Source: Amycolatopsis rifamycinica (GTDB taxonomy: Bacteria > Actinomycetota > Actinomycetes > Mycobacteriales > Pseudonocardiaceae). From it: a DNA stretch of 64,000 bases. Shown piece after piece: positions 26,030 to 35,241 of the stretch (positions are counted from its first letter, which is position 1; each line of letters starts with the position of its first letter). Position numbers and translations under genes: made by a program. The notes below the pieces were generated by a model. The model ran no database searches. It was not told the DNA's origin and worked only from the letters and a program-made list of their open reading frames with translations. The DNA is taken from the NCBI RefSeq assembly GCF_000695625.1, contig NZ_JMQI01000011.1:248001-312000 (forward strand). The letters are read 5' to 3'.

Positions 26030-26218
26030 ATGACCGCGCTGCTCGAAAGCTTGGCTCCCAACCTCGAATCCGAGGTCATGGACCTGGGGAACGTCCCGCT
26101 GGCGATGCTTCGCACATTGGACACTCCCGTGCTGCACCGCGCGGTCCGGCACGTAGTCGAGGACGCGGGATATGTCCGAGTCTGCGACCAAAAGCTGGAA
26201 AACGGCTGGTCCCGCTGA
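26030..26218 (+). CDS. FxsA-like RiPP precursor peptide (divergent C-terminus)
   Basis: 62 residues from ATG 26030, with GGGAGGGACGCAGA directly upstream. The middle, SEVMDLGNVPLAMLRTLD then TPVLHRAVRHVVED, has the leader pattern of FxSxx-COOH peptides (a D-[LV]-x-x-[VI]-PL-x-x-L-x-x-LD-x-x-VL-x-x-A-[LV]-R core). A normal FxsA ends in Phe-x-Ser-x-x; this one ends in KLENGWSR, so the cyclophane-forming motif is absent or altered. It also has one Cys. The peptide hydroxylase gene begins 12 bases later. Assignment to the family is by pattern recall, not by search. It is probably a modified peptide whose modification differs from the classical system. Confidence 0.65.
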   Translation: MTALLESLAPNLESEVMDLGNVPLAMLRTLDTPVLHRAVRHVVEDAGYVRVCDQKLENGWSR

Positions 26219-26230
26219 CGCCCTAGCACC

Positions 26231-28072
26231 GTGACACCGTACGAACCCGGAACAGGTCCCGAAGAATTCACGGTTCACCGGCTCAGCATGGTGGACTTCA
26301 CCGAATTGGCCCACGGCACCGGCGGCGCGCCAGTGGTGCACCGGCTGCGGAAAACCGAGCGCAGTCGCCGGCTGCTGCTCCTCCGCGCCGTGACCGACAT
26401 CGCCGCCAAGAAGAGCGACTTGCCGGGGCCGCTGCCCGATCCCGAGCAAGCCTGGGAGTTGCTGTCCCGTGTGCAGGGCGTAGCGCCGGACGCTCTCGAC
26501 CTCGTCCTCGCTCATCCTTACACCGGCAGCTGGCTGGGCTACACGTCCCGGCTGCTCCACCGGCAGATCGCCGGCGTATGCCCGCTGTGGGTGCACGTCG
26601 GCCACATCCACGCGATCGCGGCGGCCGCCGCGATTCGGGCGAAACTGTCTTTCAGCACCGAGATCCCGGTCTGGTCCGGGAATGCCGCGCTTCCCGGTCT
26701 GGGCGTCGCCAAGCTCGGCGGCGATGAGCTCCACTCGGTTGCGAAGGTGCGGTGCGACCGCAGCCGACGGGAAATCCGTGGCGAAACGTCGGCCGTCGAA
26801 CTCCCCACCGACCTGTCGAGTGATGCACCCGGTTGGTGGGGCGTCCGGCAGGTGACCCTGCGGGCCGCCGCGAAGACGTTGACGCTTCGCCTCGACGACG
26901 TCGACCCTTACCGCGGTTCGTACGATCCGATTCTCCCGCAGCGGCTCCCCGCCGCCGAGGTGCGGGAGTGGGCCGTGCTGCTCGACGAAGCATGGCAGTT
27001 GATCACTCGCTGCCTGCCCCAGGAAGCCGAAGCACTGCAAGCGGGTTTCGACTCCGTCGTTCCGCGGGCGCTGATGCCGTTCCGGACGTCCAGTGCCTCG
27101 AGTGGCGAGGCGTTCGGAAGCGCGATCGTCGCGAGACCCACCGATCCCGCCACGCTGGCCGCGATGCTGATCCACGAGTTTCACCACAACCGGCTGAGCG
27201 GGCTGTTGCACCTCGTCTGTCTGCACACCGACGATCCCGCCGAACGGTTCTACACCCCGTGGCGCGACGACCCGCGGCCACTCGGCGGGGTATTCCAAGG
27301 CGTCTACGCATTTTTCGGGGTGGCCGCCTTTTGGCGAGCGCTCACGAGAGATGACGGCTACCAGCTCCGTCTGCTCGCGGAGTTCGAATTCGCCTACTGG
27401 CGCGCGGCGACCTGGCGCGTCCTTCGCGTCCTTCAGAACGATCCTGAGCTGACCGACGATGGGCGGCTCTTCCTCGGCGGCGTCGCCGACCTGGTCGGGT
27501 CTTGGCAGCAGGAAGAGGTGTCCGCGGTCGTCGCGGCGGCTGCCGCGGCCGCCGCCACCGACCACTACGCCGGCTGGCGGCTACGCCATCTGCGCCCGGA
27601 CCCTGCGGCGGTCGTCGCGCTCGCGGACGCCTGGTGCTCGGGAAAGACCCGGCCGCCGCTCGGTCGCATCGAGGACGGTTTGCCCACACCGGTCCCCGAC
27701 GGACGCTGGCGGCACGCACGCCTCGACCTCGTTCGGCTGGCCATCACCGACCACCGAAGACTGGCGCGATCCTGGTCGACCGTGCCCGACGCCACCCCTG
27801 CCGATTTCGCCTACGCCGACGGCCGCATTCCGGCCGCTGTGCAGGGCTACCTCGCTGAATTGGCCGAGGATCCCGAGTCGCCCGCGGCCTGGGCGGGTTT
27901 GGGGCTCGCACTGGCCAAGTCGGACGCCGCTGCCGGACACGCTCTCCTCCGCTGCCCCGAGCTGGTGCGCGCGGTGCACCGGGCGGTGCGGGCACGAGGT
28001 GTCCCCTGTCCGCCGGACAGGCTGTCCGCCTGGATCGGCTGGCTCGACGCGGGCGGCCAACCCGGCGAGTAG
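26231..28072 (+). CDS. HExxH-motif peptide modification protein (aKG-HExxH peptide beta-hydroxylase type)
   Basis: 613 residues from GTG 26231, 12 bases after the precursor stop. It opens with HRLSMVDFTELAHGTGG, as family members do. The key motif is LIHEFHHNRLSGLLHL with His315, Glu316 and His319, the metal triad that names the group. WRDDPRPLGGVFQGVYAFFGVAAFW follows, then a helical C-terminal part. Some family members are 2-oxoglutarate-dependent hydroxylases acting on Asp or other residues of RiPPs; others are unassigned. Pairing with the FxsA-like peptide points to that peptide as substrate. No radical SAM maturase lies nearby. Confidence 0.82.
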   Translation: MTPYEPGTGPEEFTVHRLSMVDFTELAHGTGGAPVVHRLRKTERSRRLLLLRAVTDIAAKKSDLPGPLPDPEQAWELLSRVQGVAPDALDLVLAHPYTGSWLGYTSRLLHRQIAGVCPLWVHVGHIHAIAAAAAIRAKLSFSTEIPVWSGNAALPGLGVAKLGGDELHSVAKVRCDRSRREIRGETSAVELPTDLSSDAPGWWGVRQVTLRAAAKTLTLRLDDVDPYRGSYDPILPQRLPAAEVREWAVLLDEAWQLITRCLPQEAEALQAGFDSVVPRALMPFRTSSASSGEAFGSAIVARPTDPATLAAMLIHEFHHNRLSGLLHLVCLHTDDPAERFYTPWRDDPRPLGGVFQGVYAFFGVAAFWRALTRDDGYQLRLLAEFEFAYWRAATWRVLRVLQNDPELTDDGRLFLGGVADLVGSWQQEEVSAVVAAAAAAAATDHYAGWRLRHLRPDPAAVVALADAWCSGKTRPPLGRIEDGLPTPVPDGRWRHARLDLVRLAITDHRRLARSWSTVPDATPADFAYADGRIPAAVQGYLAELAEDPESPAAWAGLGLALAKSDAAAGHALLRCPELVRAVHRAVRARGVPCPPDRLSAWIGWLDAGGQPGE

Positions 28073-28198
28073 CGTGCCTCGCCGGCGAACAACCCGCTTG
28101 GCCGAGCGGGCCACGACCACCGTGGCTGGTGTGCATCGCGGCGATCCGCACCAGCCCGGCATTCCCCGAGGAAGCACGTCCCGTCGGCCGCCCCGGGG

Positions 28199-31100
28199 TC
28201 AGAGGGGCAGCGGATCGATGTCGCAGTCCGCGCGGCTGCCCTTGCAGACGGCGATGACATCGGGATGCCCATCGCCGAGAACGTGCCGATACTGCCCGAG
28301 CACCTCGCTGTAAACAGCTTCCACTCCCTGTTGCCGCCCCGTCGATCGCAGGTCCAGCACGCGGTTGAAGCGCGCGGCCAGGGTGATCGGATGGCCGGGG
28401 CCGAGTACGCACTCGGCCCTCACCACGATGTCCGCGCCCAGTTCCAGGGCCAGCTCGGTGCTTCCGAAGGCAGCGAAGTCGCTGGCTAGATTGACGCCAC
28501 AGGCCAGCGCACTGGGGTGATCGGGCCCGAGCGACTCCCGGAGCTGAGACAGCGAACGCTCGTCGAGATCCTTCGCCTCCGGGATGCCGGACAGACGGAG
28601 GGTGACCGCGAGGTCGACCGCCGCCGCTGTGGTGTGCGGATGGCTCTCGCCCAGGTTCCGCCGATACCGCTCGAAAATCTCCTCGCCCAGTTCCCGTGCC
28701 CGTGCGAGTTCGCCCGCGTACCGCAGGTCGATCGAATAGCCGAGCGCGCAGGCCATCACGTTGAAGTTGTCGTTGCCGTACCGCTGCACGAACCGTTTCA
28801 GCACTTCGGCGGCCAGCTCCCTGGCCGCTTGGTAGTCGCCGGCTTTGCGTCGGGTCACCGCGAGATAGGCGCGTCTCCGAAGCGTCTCGGCGTTGTCGTC
28901 GCCGAAGATCTTTCGGACGCGTTCGGCGATCACTTCGTGCTCGCGGCGAGCCCACTCGTATCGACCGGCTTCGCGCTGACCGATGATAAGGCCCATCAGT
29001 GAACTGAGCGTTTCGGCGTGGTCGTAGCCGAGCACCTCGATCTGCCGTCGGTAGTTGGCTTCGTCGAGTTCGACACTTGCCCGGAAGTCACCGCAGAGTC
29101 GCAGGCTGGTGCCGTGGATCCGGGCCGCACGCAGCGTTGCCGGATCGTCTTCTCCGAAGAGGACTCTGGACTTCCGGTAGACCTCTTCGGTCAGATCACG
29201 GGCCGCCATGAAATCACCCTGGGCGGAGAGGTCGCCGGCGACGGCGATCTGCGCGGCCAACGTCTCTTCACTTTCGTCGCCCGAGATCCGCCGCCGCGTT
29301 TCGAGCGTCGTCCGGTTGATTTGCGCTGCTTCGGCGTAACGGCCGGTCACCCAGTAGTAATAGCCGAGACGCTCCGCCGCCTGGACGGTATGCGGGTCGT
29401 CTTCGCCCAGTCTGAACCGCCATTCGCGGAGGGTCAGCTCAGCCAGCCGGACGGCTTCGTCGTGGTCCCCCCACTGGTAGAGGAATCCCATGAGGTTGAG
29501 CACCAGCTGACCGACCCAGCGCTCGTCGCACTCCACGATCTCCGCGGCGTAGGCGTGTGGAAGGAGCTCCCGGTAGCGCGGCCACTGCTTCGACGAAGCC
29601 GGATCGTTCGGATCGAGGTTGCTCAGCAGCAGGTGAGCACCGTGCCGCATCTTGGCTCGCAGTTCCGGGGTCATCCTGTTGCGCAGCACCAGCTGGACCA
29701 GGCGGTGCACGATCAGGGTGTCACTACGGTAGTCGATCTTGGCGAGGCTGTAGCGGTTGATGGCCCGGATGGCCATGGACAGCTTGATCGGGTCTCGCAG
29801 GGCCGAGTCGAGCTCCGGCGATATCGTCACCCCGCGCACCCCGGAAAAGACCGTTCGCGAAATGGGTTCGGGAGCGAAGAAGGCACACACCTGGAGCAGC
29901 TGGTGTGCAGCCGCGTTCCGGGTTCTCAGCTCGTCGAACGCGACATTCCAAGCCGCCGCGACAGGCAGGTCGTAATCGGCCGGGGCGGACGTGTTCAGGA
30001 TCTCCGCTACCTTCTCGTCGAACAACCGCAGGTACTCGTGGACCGGCATTCCGGTTTCCGCACGCCAGGCCGCCGCCTGTTCGATCGCGAGAGGCAGATC
30101 CCCCAGCTTTTCGGCGAGCCGGTCGGCGTCGGCTTCGTCGATCTCCGGGCCGCGCCGGTGCAGGAGTTCGAGGCTTTCCGCGCGGGAGAAAACGTCGACC
30201 TCGATCGGCCGAGCGACGCTGGTCCAGTCCGGATTCCTCGTGGTGATCAGGATTTGCCCGGTGCCGTTGGTGGGGAAGAACGAACGAACCATACGAGGGT
30301 CTTCGGCCGAATCGAACACCAGGAGCCAGCGCCCGTAGGGACGTCCGGTTCTCAGCGCCTCGCGAGCGGCCGGCACCGCGGAGTCCGCCTCTTCTGCTCC
30401 CGGAAGGCCCAGCTGACGGGCGAGTTCGGTGAACGCGCCCCGGATTTGCGTCGGATGCGCGGCATGGATCCACCAGACGATGTCGTAGTCCGACGAGTGG
30501 TTGTGGATGTATTCGACCGCAATCTGCGTTTTTCCGATACCGCCCATGCCATGCAACACCGACGGCAGGACAGCGGAAGCACCACCAGCCATGGATTCGG
30601 AGAGCCGCCGGAGCAGTTCCCGGCGTCCGGTGAACTTGGGATTCCGCGGCGGGATGCTGCCCCAGACGGCGGGCACCTCGGGTCGCTTCTGGTATTCCAG
30701 CTCGTGTGCCTCTTCCGGGTAACGCGTGGTCGTGCGAGCTTCTACCAATACGGGCGGTGTCTGTGCGCCGCCTTCGATGACGAGTGCTTCTGTCGGCAAA
30801 GGCGTCTCAGGCCTCATCGCAGTCACCGACTCACCATAGCTCTCGGCGAGATCTCGGCTTTTCGGGTCCCGATACTTTCCCTCTGACAGGAATTGACGGG
30901 ATGAATTTCGCTCGATCGAGCTAAGTCGTTGAGCGCGGGGCAAATAGGGACCGCTCAATGCCTGCATCACCACCCGCTCGAGTGCGGTGGCCCCGACGGG
31001 TTCCCTACCCGGCTCGGGGTCGGGCGCGCTGTCCGGCGCGTCGACGGCGGCTGGGAGCCGGCTGAACGTGCCCAGGGAATCGCCGAATCGTGCCGACGTG

Positions 31101-32494
31101 GCGCGGACGACTTCGGCGGTCTCCGACCGTCGAGCCCCGCCCAGCAGGACCTGCCGCACGGATACGGGGAAGTCGAAAGTCAGCGTGTCCGTGATCCGGT
31201 CGTCGTCCATGTCACCGATCGGCGGCAGCAGACCGCTGTAGAGCACTTCCGCCAGGTGTTCCGAGCCTGCTTCCGGCAGCAGCTCGGTCTGGACGAACTG
31301 CGCCACCGGGAAGGTGGCCGGTACGGCCGCGAGCATCTTGGCGAGCCGATGTGCCGGCGGCGAAGCCGTGCTCAGGAAGTACCGGACCCGGTCCTGAGCG
31401 GATTCCTGCTCCCGGTGCTCGAACCCCGCTGCGGCACCATCGGCGCAGGCTCCGCCCAGCAGCACCCTGGCCATCACTGGTCCCGCGTGCTCGCCACATA
31501 CCAGCCTGGCCCACCAATCCAGCCAGCGCGGCCCCATCTCCAGCACCGGCACGGGCACGACCCCGTGCCGCTCGGTGTGCGTCGGTCCGTCGGCCCAGGC
31601 GTCCGGCAGCTCCAGGCCCCAGCGGGAGTTCGGGGCCAACGGCACCGGCACGCTCAACCTGGCTCGGCGTACCTCCAGCCCGCGCGCCCAGAGCCGCTGC
31701 GGCAGCATGTGCACCACCGCAGTCGGCATCACTTCGGCCCACTCGGCGAGAACAGCCGGAACCGCTCCCGTCCGCCAGAGTTCGCCCGCTCCGTCGGTCA
31801 GCACGAGGACGAGCCGCCGGCCGGTCGGGTCGATCAGCTCGGCCGGATCACGAGGCTGCGAGGCCGGCGCGTCGCCGTGCAGCACCGGTCTGATCCGGTC
31901 GCCGTCGCCGGTCCGGGTATCGAGCCGACGGAACTGGATGGTCCGGAAACCGCCCAGCTGCTCGAGACCGGTGCGGAACGCCGCGACCGTGGACTGCCAC
32001 AGGCGCATGGACGGCGCCGCGTCGGTAACCACGGTCAGATCCAGCCACCGTTCGGTGTCCGGTGTGGTGATCGGCAGCCAGAGCCCGTCCTCGGCGACCC
32101 GTTCGGCGGTGGCGACCTCGTCGAGCACCACCTCGCCCGCGTGCCGCGACTCGACCTTGCGCTTCAGCGTACGGAGGGCGCGAACGACGGCGGAAACCCT
32201 GATCAACGCGGAGTCCTGGACGGGAAGCGGCACCGCGGACAGCGATGTCGTGGCACTCTCACCCGCCGTCGGCACCTGTTTCCGCGTCACGGGCTTCACC
32301 GGCTCGCCGGCATGTGCCCGGGGAGGGGCCGGGCGCGGACGGCCGTCCGGCTTTCCGCCGCCTGCGGAAAGGAACGAGCTGTCCCGCGGCAGGGCATCCG
32401 CGGCCCGTTGTTCCTGCTCTTCGGGTACCCGGCCACCGGTGACAGTGGTCAGCCATACCGCGTCGGCCAAATCCCGCCAGTCGAGGCTGGACAT
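28199..32494 (-). CDS. vWA / NB-ARC / tetratricopeptide protein (FxsT, SAV_2336 type)
   Basis: 1431 residues from ATG 32494; GTG 32587, one base after the MoxR stop, would add 31 unstructured residues. The N-terminus (SLDWRDLADAVWLT) and a von Willebrand A-like domain (about 125-290; LDLTVVTDAAPSMRLWQS and LVLVLTDGAGELW) match the SAV_2336 N-terminal type. An NB-ARC STAND ATPase follows with PAVWGSIPPRNPKFTGRREL, P-loop GMGGIGKT near residue 650 and Walker B WLLVFDSAEDP. From about residue 1000 on there are repeated TPRs of the kinesin-light-chain type. FxSxx loci encode such proteins. It is likely a signal-activated scaffold, here co-transcribed with MoxR and VMAP-like partners. Confidence 0.88.
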   Translation of the reverse strand: MSSLDWRDLADAVWLTTVTGGRVPEEQEQRAADALPRDSSFLSAGGGKPDGRPRPAPPRAHAGEPVKPVTRKQVPTAGESATTSLSAVPLPVQDSALIRVSAVVRALRTLKRKVESRHAGEVVLDEVATAERVAEDGLWLPITTPDTERWLDLTVVTDAAPSMRLWQSTVAAFRTGLEQLGGFRTIQFRRLDTRTGDGDRIRPVLHGDAPASQPRDPAELIDPTGRRLVLVLTDGAGELWRTGAVPAVLAEWAEVMPTAVVHMLPQRLWARGLEVRRARLSVPVPLAPNSRWGLELPDAWADGPTHTERHGVVPVPVLEMGPRWLDWWARLVCGEHAGPVMARVLLGGACADGAAAGFEHREQESAQDRVRYFLSTASPPAHRLAKMLAAVPATFPVAQFVQTELLPEAGSEHLAEVLYSGLLPPIGDMDDDRITDTLTFDFPVSVRQVLLGGARRSETAEVVRATSARFGDSLGTFSRLPAAVDAPDSAPDPEPGREPVGATALERVVMQALSGPYLPRAQRLSSIERNSSRQFLSEGKYRDPKSRDLAESYGESVTAMRPETPLPTEALVIEGGAQTPPVLVEARTTTRYPEEAHELEYQKRPEVPAVWGSIPPRNPKFTGRRELLRRLSESMAGGASAVLPSVLHGMGGIGKTQIAVEYIHNHSSDYDIVWWIHAAHPTQIRGAFTELARQLGLPGAEEADSAVPAAREALRTGRPYGRWLLVFDSAEDPRMVRSFFPTNGTGQILITTRNPDWTSVARPIEVDVFSRAESLELLHRRGPEIDEADADRLAEKLGDLPLAIEQAAAWRAETGMPVHEYLRLFDEKVAEILNTSAPADYDLPVAAAWNVAFDELRTRNAAAHQLLQVCAFFAPEPISRTVFSGVRGVTISPELDSALRDPIKLSMAIRAINRYSLAKIDYRSDTLIVHRLVQLVLRNRMTPELRAKMRHGAHLLLSNLDPNDPASSKQWPRYRELLPHAYAAEIVECDERWVGQLVLNLMGFLYQWGDHDEAVRLAELTLREWRFRLGEDDPHTVQAAERLGYYYWVTGRYAEAAQINRTTLETRRRISGDESEETLAAQIAVAGDLSAQGDFMAARDLTEEVYRKSRVLFGEDDPATLRAARIHGTSLRLCGDFRASVELDEANYRRQIEVLGYDHAETLSSLMGLIIGQREAGRYEWARREHEVIAERVRKIFGDDNAETLRRRAYLAVTRRKAGDYQAARELAAEVLKRFVQRYGNDNFNVMACALGYSIDLRYAGELARARELGEEIFERYRRNLGESHPHTTAAAVDLAVTLRLSGIPEAKDLDERSLSQLRESLGPDHPSALACGVNLASDFAAFGSTELALELGADIVVRAECVLGPGHPITLAARFNRVLDLRSTGRQQGVEAVYSEVLGQYRHVLGDGHPDVIAVCKGSRADCDIDPLPL

Positions 32495-32588
32495 CGTGTG
32501 CGCCCCCGCTCGGTTGCTGCCGTGTGCCGCCGTCGGATTGCCCCCTCCGGTGCGACCCGGTGTCGGCGGAACCGCCCGGCCCACCACG

Positions 32589-33695
32589 TCAGCGCACCGC
32601 CGAACTCAACTGCTGCCACAGGGCGTCCATCAGGCGCGGCCACGCGACTCCATCCGCCGAGTACGCGCCCGAGGTGGCCAGGTAGACGGCCTCGAGCAGC
32701 TTGTCGGCAGGCAGGCCGCCGCCGCTTTCGGTGCTGCGGCGGACGAACTCATCGATCAGCTCCCGGCGAGTGTCACCCTTCACCTCGAGCAGGTGCGAGA
32801 CCACCATGGCGGCGAGCTGCTCCGCGTCGGGTTCGGGCATCTCGAGTCGGAGGCAACGGCGAAGGAAGGCCGGCGGAAACTCCCGTTCGCCGTTGCTGGT
32901 GATGACGACGACCGGGAACGCGCGGCAGCGCACCCGGCCACCCGCCACGATGGCCGAACCGTCCGGGTCGTCGGTGAACACGGCGAGCTCGGGCGAGCGG
33001 TTCCGGATCCGCTCCAGTTCGGGAATGGGGAACTCGGCATCTTCGAAGATGCCGAGCAGGTCGTTGGGGAGATCGACCTCGCTCTTGTCCAGCTCGTCGA
33101 TGAGCAAGACCCTGGGCAGCCGCCGGGGCAGCAGAGCTGTGCCGAGAACACCCAGCCGCAGGAACTCCCCGATCGGGGGCTCCTCCACGGAGACACCGGG
33201 ATCCCCCGCGACCGCGAACCGGGCGCCGGCCGCTTGGACCCGGCCGATCGCGTCGTATTCGTAAAGTCCGGATTTCAACGTGGTGCGACTCGTGATCGAC
33301 CACCGCAACACCCGGCCAAGCCCGAGTTCCCGCGCGATCCGGTAGGCCAACGTCGACTTTCCGGTGCCGGGCCGCCCGGTTACCAGCAACGGGCGCCGCA
33401 GGTACAACGCCGCGTTGACCATGTCGAGCTCCACGGCGCTGACACGTTGCCCGGAACGGTGGTGAGCCTGGCCGAGCCGCCGGACCGCCTCGCCGTCATC
33501 CGGTGGAGGCTCGTCGAGCTCGGGTAGCGGACCGCCGTCGAAGGCACGCCAGGGCGGTGGTGGCGGCATGACCTCGGCCAGGTCGATGCCCTCGATCGGA
33601 CGGCCGGTTCCGCGGTAGATCCACCAGCCGGGATCGACTGGCCGGGAAACATCCGCGACGGATGCCTGTTCCTCAGGAGGCTTGCTCACGGTCAT
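32589..33695 (-). CDS. MoxR-type AAA+ ATPase
   Basis: 368 residues from ATG 33695, inside the 3' end of the VMAP-like gene (23-base overlap), with GGGAGGAAATCGTCG upstream. A Pro-rich N-terminal segment of about 80 residues precedes the AAA core: Walker A LLVTGRPGTGKSTLAYRIA, Walker B RVLLIDELDKSEVDLPNDLLGIFED, sensor 1 VVVITSNGEREFPPAFLRRCLRLEMP and a lid domain. MoxR proteins remodel partner complexes with vWA-domain proteins. Here the vWA domain is in the next gene downstream, and a VMAP-like protein is upstream. This is the order expected of the vWA-MoxR-VMAP ternary system. Confidence 0.9.
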   Translation of the reverse strand: MTVSKPPEEQASVADVSRPVDPGWWIYRGTGRPIEGIDLAEVMPPPPPWRAFDGGPLPELDEPPPDDGEAVRRLGQAHHRSGQRVSAVELDMVNAALYLRRPLLVTGRPGTGKSTLAYRIARELGLGRVLRWSITSRTTLKSGLYEYDAIGRVQAAGARFAVAGDPGVSVEEPPIGEFLRLGVLGTALLPRRLPRVLLIDELDKSEVDLPNDLLGIFEDAEFPIPELERIRNRSPELAVFTDDPDGSAIVAGGRVRCRAFPVVVITSNGEREFPPAFLRRCLRLEMPEPDAEQLAAMVVSHLLEVKGDTRRELIDEFVRRSTESGGGLPADKLLEAVYLATSGAYSADGVAWPRLMDALWQQLSSAVR

Positions 33696-35145
33696 CGACG
33701 ATTTCCTCCCGCCGCTGCGGGTGACCCATCGGTCGGTCAAAAAGTACAAGCCGACTCGGATCGTCCCACAATATCACCAGATCTCGCATCACATCTTCAA
33801 GCGAGGAGACCGGATCCCGTTGTGCTGGGCGCCGCGCGTCTTTGGCACGCATCGGCAGATCCCCGATCCCTTCACCTTCGGTGAACTTCGCCACCAATTC
33901 CCGCAGCGTGTCCGGCGCTGCACAAGGATGCCAGAGTACCGCCGGAATTCCCGAACGCAAGGCGGCGGTGAGACTGTCCGCACCGGTCGGCGGCGCCGCC
34001 GAGGGTGCTGCGGCGAGGACGACCAATCCCCATTCCGGTTCGCTCAGGACGAGATCGAGATCGGGACTGTCGTCGCCGTTCTCGAAATACACTCGGGCCG
34101 CGGACGGGTCGGCCATCAATGCGTCCCAGTGCATGTGCCACAGCCGGTGCCAGTGGCGTGAATTCATCCGCTCGAGGGAGCGAACCACGATCACGTAGTC
34201 GACGGCCAGCGGCCGCGGCGTCCCCGAGTCGTGCTCCCGGTGCCAGCGGTGCACCGGGAGGTTCAGCAATGCCCGAGGCAGTACGAATTCGAGGGCGACG
34301 GTGCCGCGGTGCTCGGACCAGAGTCGCTCGGCCGCGACGACGAGGCGGTCGACGCACCGCTCGAGGTCGGCGTCGAAGACGAGCTCGGAACCACCACACG
34401 GCGGGGGCCACTCCGCCGGGTCCTCCTGGCACCAGTGGGACACGAGGTAGCGGTCGGCGTCGATGGCGTCGTGCTCGACCACGATCATCAGATGCAGTCG
34501 TGATGTCTCCGGCTGATCCTGAGCCGCGGCCGCACGCCGGGCCAGCAGGGCGGGCTCGAGACGTAGCCGCCGGGCTTGGAAGTCGTTCCATTCGATCAGC
34601 CGACCGCGCAGCTGCCCGCCGATCCGGTGAGCGACCAATTCGAGAAAGGCGAACGCCGGGGGGACCCCATCGAGGCCGGCATTGAAGTCCGCAAGGTAGG
34701 AGAAAGCGTCCCACGCGTTGTGCACACCGGACGACCGCGGCATTCCCGGACCTCCCGCCCGGCGCATCAGCGCGCTGAGGCCGGGGAACACGATTCCGCT
34801 GAGCCACTCGCGCAGGCGGTCCTGCTCGGCAGACGGAAGCAGGTCCAGCACGCGGGGACGTTGCACCAGCTGGCGGATCCGTTCGCATTCGGGCGAACCG
34901 GGGCGCATGAAACCGACGACGTAAGCAAGCGCCAGCATGCCGCCCTCGTACCGCGAGCAGGCTGTGACTAGCTCGATCAGCTGACTCCGGCCGGTTGCGT
35001 GCTGCGGGATGGCGAGTTCGACGTCGAGTGCCTGGCTGATCAAGCGGATCATCAGGGACCTGCCGGTCACGTCGTCCGCGAGCCCGGCTTCGGCCAGCAC
35101 ATCGACCACCGCCTCGATCACGTTGGCCGGCACCTGGCGCAACAC
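33673..35145 (-). CDS. VMAP-like protein with N-terminal EAD2 (effector-associated domain)
   Basis: 490 residues from GTG 35145, where GAGGAG is immediately adjacent; GTG 35133 (Val5) has a better spacer. Residues about 5-95 form an EAD2-like helical adaptor: VVDVLAEAGLADDVTGRS, LIELVTACSRYEGGMLALAYVV and RPGSPECERI. The rest resembles the VMAP middle and C-terminal domains: HLMIVVEHDAIDADRYLVSHWCQEDP, LEFVLPRALLNLPVHRW, VDYVIVVRSLERM and a distal GLVVLAAAPSA...PAVLWHP region. These proteins are thought to link an EAD-tagged effector with MoxR and vWA components in NTP-dependent conflict systems. The neighbouring cyclase-like protein carries the matching EAD2. Confidence 0.78.
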   Translation of the reverse strand: MLRQVPANVIEAVVDVLAEAGLADDVTGRSLMIRLISQALDVELAIPQHATGRSQLIELVTACSRYEGGMLALAYVVGFMRPGSPECERIRQLVQRPRVLDLLPSAEQDRLREWLSGIVFPGLSALMRRAGGPGMPRSSGVHNAWDAFSYLADFNAGLDGVPPAFAFLELVAHRIGGQLRGRLIEWNDFQARRLRLEPALLARRAAAAQDQPETSRLHLMIVVEHDAIDADRYLVSHWCQEDPAEWPPPCGGSELVFDADLERCVDRLVVAAERLWSEHRGTVALEFVLPRALLNLPVHRWHREHDSGTPRPLAVDYVIVVRSLERMNSRHWHRLWHMHWDALMADPSAARVYFENGDDSPDLDLVLSEPEWGLVVLAAAPSAAPPTGADSLTAALRSGIPAVLWHPCAAPDTLRELVAKFTEGEGIGDLPMRAKDARRPAQRDPVSSLEDVMRDLVILWDDPSRLVLFDRPMGHPQRREEIVDDREQAS

Positions 35146-35241
35146 CTCCTCGGCATGGCACCTCCCATCACGACCGGCTGATCTCGCTCGGGCAGCACGA
35201 TTTTACCCGGCGAACGAGAATTTCCCGCCGCCGAAATACGG

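Noticed and set aside
26204..26218. Peptide end NGWSR read as a FxSxx motif
   Set aside because: Ser is the second-last residue and no Phe lies two residues before it, so the motif is not met.
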